Shown here in pieces: positions 9,083 through 16,293 of a DNA stretch of 28,311 bases. The notes under the pieces are model-generated. The model was not told the DNA's origin. It did not search any database and was given only the letters and a program-made list of their open reading frames with translations. A program made the position numbers and the translations under genes. Positions within the stretch are counted from its first letter, which is position 1. Each line of letters opens with the position of its first letter. Location: the NCBI GenBank assembly GCA_964465665.1, contig CAYXKM010000287.1:1-28311 (forward strand), written 5' to 3'. The DNA comes from JAKEGN01 sp964465665. Its GTDB lineage: Bacteria > Pseudomonadota > Gammaproteobacteria > Steroidobacterales > Woeseiaceae.

Positions 9083-9496
9083 TTACACACCCGAAGTCGG
9101 TGTGCAGGCACCAAAGACGTTGATGGTTACGCCGTCTGTCGCGATGGCGATGGTGGTACGTCCATCAACCTCGTTCAGTACCATGCTGAATGCACGGCCT
9201 GTTTGTACCCCTTGAAGTACGATCTGCCCATCCTGTCGTGTCAGGCTGAGTATGGGTGTCGCACGGTTTTCGCCGCTGGCCTGTGTGGTTGACAGCACTT
9301 TCTTGTCAAGATCGATAACCAGGAATTGCGGGATCTGCCAGTCCCAGGCCGCGCCTGATTCGCAAACGCCATCGTCGGTACATACCGTGGCCTCGACCGC
9401 GGAACACAGGAACCGGTCTTCGCCACTCAGGCTATCTGCAAGAGCTGAACCTGCCAACAGTAACGATAAGCACAGGAAACGTTGACTGCATCTCAT
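9083..9496 (-). CDS. Secreted protein of unknown function
   Basis: A 137-residue protein that I do not recognise. Residues 1-20 form a Sec signal peptide (cleavage after ALA at 18-20). The mature part has cysteines at 31, 39, 45 and 131, an acidic patch, and mostly beta-strand-like sequence (IPQFLVIDLD, QIVLQGV, TTIAIATDGVTINVFG). A GGGAGA ribosome site lies 6 bases before the ATG. It lies upstream of, and in the same direction as, the glycine-zipper gene. Disulfide-bonded periplasmic protein is the most that can be said. Confidence 0.65.
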   Translation of the reverse strand: MRCSQRFLCLSLLLAGSALADSLSGEDRFLCSAVEATVCTDDGVCESGAAWDWQIPQFLVIDLDKKVLSTTQASGENRATPILSLTRQDGQIVLQGVQTGRAFSMVLNEVDGRTTIAIATDGVTINVFGACTPTSGV

Positions 9497-9688
9497 GCCA
9501 TTCTCCCGAAATTCAAAATATTGACCAGGCCGACACGACGGTACGAAGGCTTAAGCCAGTCAGGCCGTTTCTGTTGGCATTCTCATCGGCCATGCATGAC
9601 GGTCCTGGCTGCCTGGATCATTTGTTGAAACGATACACCGTTCCGCTCGAAACCGATTTCGACTAGCAACCGGAGCGGCGCTGGAATG

Positions 9689-9778
9689 TTACTTCTTTGG
9701 TCCCGCAAGGGCCACTTCGGTTTCTACCAGTATCGTGTTGCAAATTAATGATTGTATGGGAACTGACGCTCTTTCCTC
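9689..9778 (-). pseudogene. C-terminal remnant of a RidA-family gene
   Basis: Read on the minus strand, 29 codons before a TAA at 9689-9691 encode a RidA C-terminus: RASVPIQSLICN then TILVETEVALAGPKK. Aligned with the intact RidA of this operon, 13 of 27 positions match, including the ending P-K-K, and the Arg and Glu of the RidA active site keep their spacing of 16. The frame is closed by a TAG at 9785-9787 inside the adjacent dehydrogenase gene, and no start codon remains, so the rest of the gene is lost. It begins right at the dehydrogenase stop, as if a deletion fused the two. From 9497 to 9688 I see no gene; CCGCTC (9643-9648) and GAGCGG (9673-9678) could pair as a weak stem but lack a T-run. 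Confidence 0.6.
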
Positions 9779-10538
9779 AGCCGGCTACGCCACCGCCATC
9801 GACGACGAGTGCGGTGCCGGTCACGAACGACGACTCGTCGGAAGCGAGAAACAGGACCGCATCGGCGATCTCCTCGACCGTGCCGATACGGCCGAGCGGC
9901 CGCTTTCTGGCACCGGCGGCGTAATCGTCCCACGACATCCCACGTTTGGCCGCGTCGTCGGGAAGCATGGGCGTCATCACGTCACCGGGACACACGCAGT
10001 TCACGCGGATGCCTTGCGGACCGTGATCGATTGCCATCGCTTTGGCCATGACGATCAATCCACCCTTGGCCGCGCAATAGGCAGCAGCCTTGTCGCCTCC
10101 CTGTATTCCCCAGCCGGAACTGGTGTGGATGATCGAGCCGCTGCGGCGCTCGATCATGGACGGCAGCACGTACTTGGACATCAGGAATGCACCTTTCAGG
10201 CTGGAATCGATGGTCTCGTCCCACTCTTCTTCGGTGCAGTCCGGGATGGATTTCGGATGGAACACACCGGCGTTGTTGAACAACACATCGATTTTTCCGA
10301 ATCGTTCTAGCGTCTGCTCGACTGCCTGACGGCAGTCCGTCGCAATGCGCACGTCGGATCGTATAAACAAGCCCTCCGTGCCCTTCGCCCTGATTTCCCG
10401 GGCAACCTGCTCACCGCGCTCGATATTGCGCCCGGTGATCGCGACCGCCGCTCCTTCGGCTGCAAATCGCAATGCGGTGGCGCTGCCAATGCCCGAGGTG
10501 CCGCCGGTTATCAGGACCACTTTTCCTGCAAATCTCAT
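9777..10538 (-). CDS. Short-chain dehydrogenase/reductase, probably NADP(H)-linked
   Basis: A 253-residue classical SDR. The start is set at the ATG at 10538, which immediately precedes the Rossmann strand, with AGGG-type purines upstream; the open frame runs 12 codons further but would overlap the previous gene. Motifs: TGGTSGIG (11-18), NNAG (88-91), Ser140/141 and YCAAK (Tyr154, Lys158) as the catalytic set. After strand beta-2 the sequence is TGRN (Gly36-Arg37), a pattern usual for NADP(H) use. It oxidises or reduces an alcohol/carbonyl in the cytoplasm; the substrate is unknown. It is the last intact gene of the train, 20 bases after its paralogue. Confidence 0.82.
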   Translation of the reverse strand: MRFAGKVVLITGGTSGIGSATALRFAAEGAAVAITGRNIERGEQVAREIRAKGTEGLFIRSDVRIATDCRQAVEQTLERFGKIDVLFNNAGVFHPKSIPDCTEEEWDETIDSSLKGAFLMSKYVLPSMIERRSGSIIHTSSGWGIQGGDKAAAYCAAKGGLIVMAKAMAIDHGPQGIRVNCVCPGDVMTPMLPDDAAKRGMSWDDYAAGARKRPLGRIGTVEEIADAVLFLASDESSFVTGTALVVDGGGVAG

Positions 10539-10558
10539 TCCCTGACCCTGTTGTTCGC

Positions 10559-11323
10559 TCACAGGTGAGCCCATTGGCTGCAGAGTCCGCCGGTGGTCTC
10601 CGCACCATCCATGACGTAAACCTGGCCTGTGGCGAACGCGGCGTCCTCGGAAGCGAGAAACGCGAACAATGCGGCAATTTCCTCGGGTTTCGCATGACGC
10701 CCCATGGGGATTTTGCGATTGACCGCGTCCAGCATGTCGTCACTGTATTCGGCGCGTTGCATCGGCGTCAGTACGTAGCCCGGAGAAATTGCATTGACTC
10801 GGACAATCGGGGCCAGCTCCAGCGCCATCGCCAGGGTAAGCGCAATCACGCCACCTTTGCTGGCGCTGTAATCCGCATAGTGCGGGTAACCGGTGTTGCC
10901 GGCGGTCGAAGCCGTGTTCAGGATGACTCCGGAACCCTTGTCCACCATGTGCCGCGCCGCAGTCTGCGCGACGTTAAAGATACCGGTGAGATTGACGCCC
11001 AGTACGGTGTCCCATTCCTCGCTCGTAATGTCGAGGAAGTCGTGCCGAATGCTGATGCCGGCGTTGTTGATCAGTACGTCCACCGAACCCATGCAATCGA
11101 GTGCCTCCTGAAAGGCTGCGCGGACTTGACCCATGTTTGAAACGTCAGCGTCGATTACTGCGGCCAGGCCGGGCAACTCATGCGCAACCCGGTCTCGCGC
11201 ATCGGCGTTCCGGTCAATGACGCAAACGGCGGAGCCTTCGTCCAGGAAGCGCGTTGCCGTGGCCTGTCCTATGCCGCTGGCTCCTCCCGTTACCAATACG
11301 TTCTTGCCCTTCAGGCCGCGCAT
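10559..11323 (-). CDS. Short-chain dehydrogenase/reductase, probably NAD(H)-linked
   Basis: A 254-residue classical SDR with TGGASGIG (12-19), NNAGIS (86-91), Asn111, Ser139 and YSASK (Tyr152, Lys156). Asp37 at the end of beta-2 (VIDRN) is the usual mark of NAD(H) preference. The C-terminus has the common FLASEDAAFATGQVYVMDGA pattern. An unusually strong ribosome site, GGAGGAGGT, lies 5 bases before the ATG, and the 81-base gap after the RidA gene is the widest in this train. So it may be translated at a different level from the genes before it. The substrate is unknown. Confidence 0.83.
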   Translation of the reverse strand: MRGLKGKNVLVTGGASGIGQATATRFLDEGSAVCVIDRNADARDRVAHELPGLAAVIDADVSNMGQVRAAFQEALDCMGSVDVLINNAGISIRHDFLDITSEEWDTVLGVNLTGIFNVAQTAARHMVDKGSGVILNTASTAGNTGYPHYADYSASKGGVIALTLAMALELAPIVRVNAISPGYVLTPMQRAEYSDDMLDAVNRKIPMGRHAKPEEIAALFAFLASEDAAFATGQVYVMDGAETTGGLCSQWAHL

Positions 11324-11404
11324 GGCTTACCTCCTCCGCCTCGATTTCGGTTGATGCGCAGGCCCGTGCTCTTCGGCGGCAGTCTCCGCAATGGAGCTTC
11401 GACC

Positions 11405-11899
11405 TTACTTCTTGGGTCGCGCCAGCACCACTTCGACCTCGACCAGCATGCCGTCGCCGGCCAGACCTGCAATCTGGAATGCGGAGCGTGCCGGCAGGTT
11501 CGGCTGTTCGGCCGTGCCAAAGTATTTCGTGTAGGCCTTCATGAATCCGTCGAAGTCCATTTTGCCGCCGAGTTGCGGATCCCCGACCATGAACACCTGC
11601 ATCTTGATGACGTCGCCGAATCCTACTCCGAGAGTCGCAAAGGATGATTCCATTCTTTTGAATATATTCAGTGCTTGCGTTTCGGTATCTCCGTAATACT
11701 CGCGACTGTTCCTGTCTGCGTCCGGATTCGCCGGGCCGGGCACCGTGCCGCTGTGATAAATCAGTACAGTTTCCGCGCTGACTTCTACGGCCTGAGCAAT
11801 GGGAAAGGTTGAGTTGTTCGGCAACGGGTAACGCGTGACATCAGCGTTCGACGCACACGCGACCAGCAGCAACGAAGTAATCAGTGCAATTTTTTTCAT
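11405..11899 (-). CDS. Exported RidA-family lipoprotein (imine/enamine hydrolase fold)
   Basis: A 164-residue protein: a lipoprotein signal peptide with lipobox LLVAC (Cys15), then a full RidA/YjgF domain. Family features include VLIYHSGTVPG (45-55), ETQALNIFKRMESSFATLG (73-91), VIKMQVFMVGD (98-107) and the C-terminal PARSAFQIAGLAGDGMLVEVE. Arg138 and Glu154 correspond to Arg105 and Glu120 of E. coli RidA, which binds and hydrolyses imines formed from amino acids, releasing ammonia and a carbonyl. Most RidA proteins are cytosolic, so a lipid-anchored form is unusual. It starts 3 bases after the cytochrome c stop. With an exported amine oxidase in the same train, hydrolysis of the imine product in the periplasm is a natural role; this is inference. 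Confidence 0.82.
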   Translation of the reverse strand: MKKIALITSLLLVACASNADVTRYPLPNNSTFPIAQAVEVSAETVLIYHSGTVPGPANPDADRNSREYYGDTETQALNIFKRMESSFATLGVGFGDVIKMQVFMVGDPQLGGKMDFDGFMKAYTKYFGTAEQPNLPARSAFQIAGLAGDGMLVEVEVVLARPKK

Positions 11900-11902
11900 G
11901 AC

Positions 11903-12559
11903 TCAGTTCTCTTCTTTGGGTTGCAGGGTAGAAATATAGGCGACGACATCGAGGATGGTGTTGTCGTCCGCCAGCAGTTGTGCTGCAGCGCGCATCTGCT
12001 GGCCGTAGGTATCTTCGGCATGTTGACCACGGATGCCGTTCCTGAAGTTCCGGAGTTGGGTCACAAGGTACCAGTCGTTTTGCGTCGTGAGGGCCGGGCT
12101 GCCCAGCAGCTGGTTTCCTTCAGCCTGCGCACCGTGACACACGGCGCAGGACTGGAACTGCGATCTACCTCGTGCCGCGTCGCCCTGAATCGTTGGCTGC
12201 GGTTTCGTTGATCTGACCGCCTCGACATAGCGTGTAGCTTCCTGAATCTCTGCTGCCGACAAGGCTTCGGCCATGGGGCGCATTTCTATTCCGGGCAGAT
12301 CAGCATCGTGTGTGCCACGCCAGCCATTCGAAAACGCCTCGAGCTGGCGTGCCACGTACCAGGCTTCCATACCGCTGAGCCTGGGTGCCTGGATATTCCT
12401 GTTGCCTTTGAGGTCCATGCCGTGACACACGCTGCAATAGACCAATTCCGCAGGCGCAATGACCGGTTTGTCGCTCGCTGCTGCGAAAGTCGACAACAAC
12501 AGGCAAAAAGCGAGAACGATCGATCGACAAATGACGCCATTCCTGTCAATTGTTTTCAT
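11903..12559 (-). CDS. Periplasmic dihaem cytochrome c
   Basis: A 218-residue protein with a signal peptide (hydrophobic 12-28, cleavage after AAA near 28) and two haem c sites, CSVCH (42-46) and CAVCH (138-142), each followed by a class I cytochrome domain of ~85 residues. Methionine ligand candidates are Met93 or Met96 in the first domain and the Met of GQQM in the second. The wording (WYLVTQLRNFRNGIRGQH) recalls cytochrome c4/c553-type proteins. The ATG at 12559 overlaps the amine oxidase stop by 4 bases; a longer frame upstream runs wholly inside that gene and is rejected. The direct coupling suggests it accepts electrons from the amine oxidase, as a cytochrome c does for nicotine oxidoreductase NicA2. 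Confidence 0.85.
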   Translation of the reverse strand: MKTIDRNGVICRSIVLAFCLLLSTFAAASDKPVIAPAELVYCSVCHGMDLKGNRNIQAPRLSGMEAWYVARQLEAFSNGWRGTHDADLPGIEMRPMAEALSAAEIQEATRYVEAVRSTKPQPTIQGDAARGRSQFQSCAVCHGAQAEGNQLLGSPALTTQNDWYLVTQLRNFRNGIRGQHAEDTYGQQMRAAAQLLADDNTILDVVAYISTLQPKEEN

Positions 12560-14157
12560 GCGGCGGTTGCTCCGGCAGCCGTCTCGGCACGCACGCGGTG
12601 ATCCAGGTCCTGCAACGCGAACTCGGCCGATGCAAATGCGCCTTCCTGCCAGCTCGTGTGGTAGCTGATCTGGTCGCCCACCATGTAATGGCGGCCCTCG
12701 GGGTTTTGCAACCGTGCGAAGTATTGATCCCTGGCTTCGTCCGTCCAGCCGGCGCCGCAGCCCATCATGTGATTCATCCGTCCCCACGGAACGCTGACAC
12801 CATTCTCGATGTAACCCGAGTATCCCTTGTGAATGTTGTCGCCCTGTTCGCCGGCAAAACGAATCCGCTCCTCGGGCGTCATTCTTTCGAAGAAATTGGA
12901 GGGGGCGCGGGTGCGCCGCGAGAATCCGAACAGGTACGCTCCCAGCAGGATTCCTTTCTGCTTGAAAATGCCGTGTGACGGATACCAGATCTCGCCGATT
13001 TCCTGGCTGGTTGAAGTGATACCGCCATAAATCTCCTCGTCCTCCCAGAATCGCTTTTTCATTTGCAATCCGATCTTGGACAGGTGTCCCCGCTCCAGCG
13101 AAGCAAGGCCCCTGGCGTAGTCAGCCGGGAAATTGTTATGGATGCCGTCAAGGAAGTGCGATGGAATGCTGTTGAAACAATAGTCCGCAGCCAGCTTTTG
13201 TTGTTTTCCCTTGTGGTTGTACACGATGTCCACGCCGTCGTTCCGCAACTGGATGGATTGCACCTGTGCATTCAGCGTGATCGGACTGCGGATATTCCGT
13301 ACAAATGCTTTCACGATATTGTCCATGCCGCCGACAGGGGTCATCAGCGGCGCTGCCCAGTCCTCTGTTTCCGAAAAGTGCATGCCGTGACGCCAGAAAT
13401 TGCTCTTCAGCAGTTCGCTGAAATCGAGTGTGCCCTTGAGTTCGCCGGCTTTGAGCATGCCGCCTGAGGCATAGCCCGCGCGATTGCTGCCTTTGTAGAG
13501 GCCATTCGGGTCCAGGTCGCCGAAGGCGATGGCGAACTCGAGCATCCGCGCTCGGTCGTCGTCCGACATCGCCATGTCGAAGGCATTGCGGTTCGTGGCC
13601 TTGTACAGCAGTTCCGACATGAACCCCCGTGCATCTGCCATGTATTCGCGCTTTTGCACAGGCCGACCGCTGAACACGTCCGGTTCCTGTGTGTAAGCGC
13701 GGCGACTGTCATTGGCCATGATCTCGAGGTCGATGCCAAGTACCTTGCAGTAATGCAGCACGCGCCGATGATGTCCCGGTATGCGCGCGGGGCCGGCATT
13801 GAAATAAAGGTGCGGTTCGTCATCGAACTGGCAGAGCTGTTTGTTGCCCATTTCATCGACGTGGTCGCCGCTGCGCAGCGTCAGGTTGCGGCCGCCGATG
13901 CGATACGAGGCTTCGATGATGCGGCAGTGGTATCCGGCCCGCTCGAGTTCGTAGGCGATCGTCAGGCCGGACATTCCGGCCCCGAGTATGGCCACCGTTT
14001 TCTTCGCCCGGCCGATGTTCAGCAGGTTGAGTGAGGCCGGCGCGCCGGTTTCCTGCATGAGCCCGAGCGCCAGGCTCGTCTGGTACACGGCCGTGGCTCC
14101 GCCGGCTGCGCCGACCAGCTCGAGAAAACGCCGCCGGGACATGTTTTTTGCATTCAT
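12556..14157 (-). CDS. Tat-exported flavin-dependent amine oxidase/dehydrogenase
   Basis: A 533-residue protein with a twin-arginine signal (SRRRFLEL at 7-14, then a hydrophobic alanine/glycine stretch). The FAD-binding Rossmann motif is AILGAGMSGLTIAYELERAG (53-72) followed by IIEAS (79-83) and GGRN. The middle carries GPARIPGHHRRVLHYC, and the end has the family's flavin-contacting pattern WQEGAFASAEFALQDL. This is the monoamine/L-amino acid oxidase family, which turns an amine into an imine. Export and the overlapping cytochrome c gene point to a dehydrogenase passing electrons to cytochrome rather than to oxygen. It overlaps the small gene before it and the cytochrome gene after it by 4 bases each. 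The substrate, amine or amino acid, is not decided by sequence. Confidence 0.85.
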   Translation of the reverse strand: MNAKNMSRRRFLELVGAAGGATAVYQTSLALGLMQETGAPASLNLLNIGRAKKTVAILGAGMSGLTIAYELERAGYHCRIIEASYRIGGRNLTLRSGDHVDEMGNKQLCQFDDEPHLYFNAGPARIPGHHRRVLHYCKVLGIDLEIMANDSRRAYTQEPDVFSGRPVQKREYMADARGFMSELLYKATNRNAFDMAMSDDDRARMLEFAIAFGDLDPNGLYKGSNRAGYASGGMLKAGELKGTLDFSELLKSNFWRHGMHFSETEDWAAPLMTPVGGMDNIVKAFVRNIRSPITLNAQVQSIQLRNDGVDIVYNHKGKQQKLAADYCFNSIPSHFLDGIHNNFPADYARGLASLERGHLSKIGLQMKKRFWEDEEIYGGITSTSQEIGEIWYPSHGIFKQKGILLGAYLFGFSRRTRAPSNFFERMTPEERIRFAGEQGDNIHKGYSGYIENGVSVPWGRMNHMMGCGAGWTDEARDQYFARLQNPEGRHYMVGDQISYHTSWQEGAFASAEFALQDLDHRVRAETAAGATAA

Positions 14158-14489
14158 CGGCTGGTTTCACTCAAGAGGAACAGGTCGGTCAGCAGCGCTC
14201 GCAGATGAATTGAGATATTGAGATTGTCCACAAGTTCAGAGCTGATTTCGTCCTGTCTGAGCACCAATGATATCGCCGCCCGCGATTTTTTCGCATCCTC
14301 GCGCACGACCTCGGCAAAGTCCCCCTCATCGAGGAGCCCGGAAATTGCGGCCGCCGCTTCGGACATGTTCACGAGGGTACTCCGGACTTCGAGTCCTTTG
14401 TCGGTTTCCCGACCCTGGGCCGCAAATGCCAGCAGGTATTCGTATCCGGATTCGATTATCTCGATTTTTTCATGCAAGGAATTCTTCAC
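14154..14489 (-). CDS. Small helical protein of unknown function in the oxidase operon
   Basis: I do not recognise this protein. A GTG start at 14489 is preferred because GAGG lies 4 bases before it; an ATG at 14558 in the same frame would overlap the cytochrome b gene. The product is then 111 residues, acidic, without signal peptide, membrane segment or cysteine. It appears almost entirely alpha-helical (HEKIEIIESGYEYLLAFAAQ, AAAAISGLLDEGDFAEVVRED, LVDNLNISIHLRALLTDLFLLS). It overlaps the amine oxidase start by 4 bases (ATGA), so it is translationally tied to a Tat substrate. A role as a cytoplasmic chaperone or maturation factor for the oxidase would fit, as Tat substrates often have one, but nothing in the sequence proves it. 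Confidence 0.6.
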   Translation of the reverse strand: MKNSLHEKIEIIESGYEYLLAFAAQGRETDKGLEVRSTLVNMSEAAAAISGLLDEGDFAEVVREDAKKSRAAISLVLRQDEISSELVDNLNISIHLRALLTDLFLLSETSR

Positions 14490-14533
14490 GGTACCTCGTG
14501 CCTGGTTACTGACGGATGAAAGGTTTGGGTGGG

Positions 14534-15292
14534 TCAGGCGGACTTTTCGGGTGCCCACCGCTTCGGATCATGATTGGCCGAAAGTTCGTCCCGCGATATC
14601 CAGCCGGAAATCATCGAGCGCAAATAAAAGAGCTTTTCCGGGCGGAAACCGAAGTAAACGTGCAGGCAGATCAGGGCTATCAGGGCCAGCGTCGAGAGGC
14701 CATGAAGGAAGAACACGATGCCCAGCGTCGCCTCGGAGAGCGCATTGCTTCGGTCCCACCACGGCGTGTCAATGAGTGCAAACATGACAAGACCGCTCGC
14801 GATGACCAGCAAGGTCAGGAGCGTGACCGCAGCGTGCATGCTTTTCTGCGCCAGCGAGTATTTGCCGGGCTTGCGTGTGCTGTCTGACAGCTCCCGCAGG
14901 TCTGACGGCGCAATCCACATCGATTTCAGGTCCTGCCAGAACAACGACCGGACGATGTGAAACACGACAACCACCGTCAGCACGATACCGGCGACCCAGT
15001 GTATCGTCAGCCAGGAAAAATTGATGCCGATGATCGGGAATACGCCGGTAATCAACAGCACAATCACGCTGGCTGCCATGACCCAGTGAAACAGCCGATC
15101 GATCCGGTCGTGCCGGGTTACCCGTTCTCCTTCGCTGGATGGCCGGCTGATTCTCGTGCGCACGGCATGGTAGACCGCGTGCAGCGCGATAAAGACGAAT
15201 GGCACGACGATGGCGAGCCACAGGAGATCCCAGGACACCCCGAGAATGACTTCGCGGCCCCACACGTCGTTTTTGTAGGTGGCGATTTCCAC
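14534..15292 (-). CDS. Cytochrome b561-like membrane electron carrier
   Basis: A 252-residue protein starting at GTG, with GAGAGGG 7 bases ahead. Five membrane segments are visible: about 22-44, 67-90, 97-118, 152-174 and 188-214. Histidines suited to bind two b haems are His69, His98, His112, His153, His197 and His211. The layout (RLFHWVMAAS, IHWVAGIVL, FLHGLSTLALIALICLHVYFGF) matches the b-type cytochromes of formate dehydrogenase gamma/b561 families, which link periplasmic dehydrogenases to the quinone pool. The gene starts 4 bases after the FAD subunit of the molybdoenzyme, so it most likely anchors that enzyme and drains its electrons to quinone. Confidence 0.82.
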   Translation of the reverse strand: MEIATYKNDVWGREVILGVSWDLLWLAIVVPFVFIALHAVYHAVRTRISRPSSEGERVTRHDRIDRLFHWVMAASVIVLLITGVFPIIGINFSWLTIHWVAGIVLTVVVVFHIVRSLFWQDLKSMWIAPSDLRELSDSTRKPGKYSLAQKSMHAAVTLLTLLVIASGLVMFALIDTPWWDRSNALSEATLGIVFFLHGLSTLALIALICLHVYFGFRPEKLFYLRSMISGWISRDELSANHDPKRWAPEKSA

Positions 15293-15296
15293 TGGC

Positions 15297-16286
15297 TTAC
15301 CCTCTCAAAGCGCGCCGCAGCAGGTTTTCCAGCAACGGCAGTTTGAAGTGATTGTAATGCAGCGGCTTCGCGCCCTCGCTTGCCAACGGCGCAAGGAGTT
15401 CCACTGTTTCCCCGCCCAGTGTCCTGCCGGCCAGGGCTTTCTCGACATGGCGCAGGCGATGCGGTGTGCAGGCGACACCACCGCAAACGATCCGGCTGTC
15501 CGTGACGGTTCCGTCTGTTGCACGCACTGCAAATGCGATGCTGACCAAAGCGAAGTCCCACACATTGCGGTCCGCGACCTTTTCAAAATGAAAATGCGAT
15601 CCGGCCCAGGCCGATGGGATTCGCACCGCGGTCAGCACTTCACCGGGCCGCAATGACGTCATCTGCGCTATGTGGGTGTCCGGCCCTTTGAAGAAACGCC
15701 CGGCCGGAACAAGGCGCTCGCCATCGACGCTCCGGACGACCATGGTGGCGTCGAGCGCGACCATTGCGGTTCCGGTATCCGAGGGGCTGACGGCGACGCA
15801 ACGGCTGGCATCGAAAATGCTGTGTTCGCGATTCATTCCTTCAGGGCTGTCCGCATAACAGATGTTGCCGCCTGCACGATAGCAGGCGAGCCCGCGCCTG
15901 TAGTACCAGCAGCGCGCATCCTGCAGAAGATTGCCGCCGAGCGTACCGGCGTTCCGGATCTGCGGGCTTGCAACTCGCCCGGCGGCGAGCGAGAGCAACC
16001 GGTAGTCGGCGTTGATCGTCGTGTCCCGAATAATCTCTCGCAACGTGGTCGTTGCGCCGATCTCGATACCGTCGTCCGTCTTTTTTATGCCGCGCAGCGC
16101 GTCGATGCCGTTAAGATCGATCATCGCTTTCGGGTGTTTGGCGCGGTCCTTCAGCCAGCCATACGTATCCTGCCCGCCGCCAAGGATCCAGCCGTCGCGA
16201 CCGTAACGGTCGGCGAGGCTCAGTGCATCGTCGATACTCGCCGGCTGGAAAAGCTGAACATCCGGCATGACATCGTAGGAAGCCAT
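15297..16286 (-). CDS. Molybdenum hydroxylase FAD subunit with PaoB-like iron-sulfur insert
   Basis: A 329-residue protein of the CO dehydrogenase flavoprotein family. FAD sites are ILGGGQDTYGWLKD (34-47) and the AGTLGGNLLQ loop (113-122). Right after it comes an insert with four cysteines, Cys126, Cys135, Cys143 and Cys163 (ARCWYYRRGLACYRAG, NICY, SRCVAVSPSD). The same kind of insert holds a [4Fe-4S] cluster in the E. coli periplasmic aldehyde oxidoreductase subunit PaoB and in 4-hydroxybenzoyl-CoA reductase. No signal peptide is present; like PaoB it would ride through the Tat pathway on the [2Fe-2S] subunit. It starts 7 bases after the Mo subunit stop. Confidence 0.87.
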   Translation of the reverse strand: MASYDVMPDVQLFQPASIDDALSLADRYGRDGWILGGGQDTYGWLKDRAKHPKAMIDLNGIDALRGIKKTDDGIEIGATTTLREIIRDTTINADYRLLSLAAGRVASPQIRNAGTLGGNLLQDARCWYYRRGLACYRAGGNICYADSPEGMNREHSIFDASRCVAVSPSDTGTAMVALDATMVVRSVDGERLVPAGRFFKGPDTHIAQMTSLRPGEVLTAVRIPSAWAGSHFHFEKVADRNVWDFALVSIAFAVRATDGTVTDSRIVCGGVACTPHRLRHVEKALAGRTLGGETVELLAPLASEGAKPLHYNHFKLPLLENLLRRALRG

Positions 16287-16293
16287 TTCGACC

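Noticed and set aside
9735..10310. A 191-codon plus-strand open frame opposite the second dehydrogenase.
   Set aside because: The minus-strand protein has a complete set of dehydrogenase motifs; the plus frame has none.
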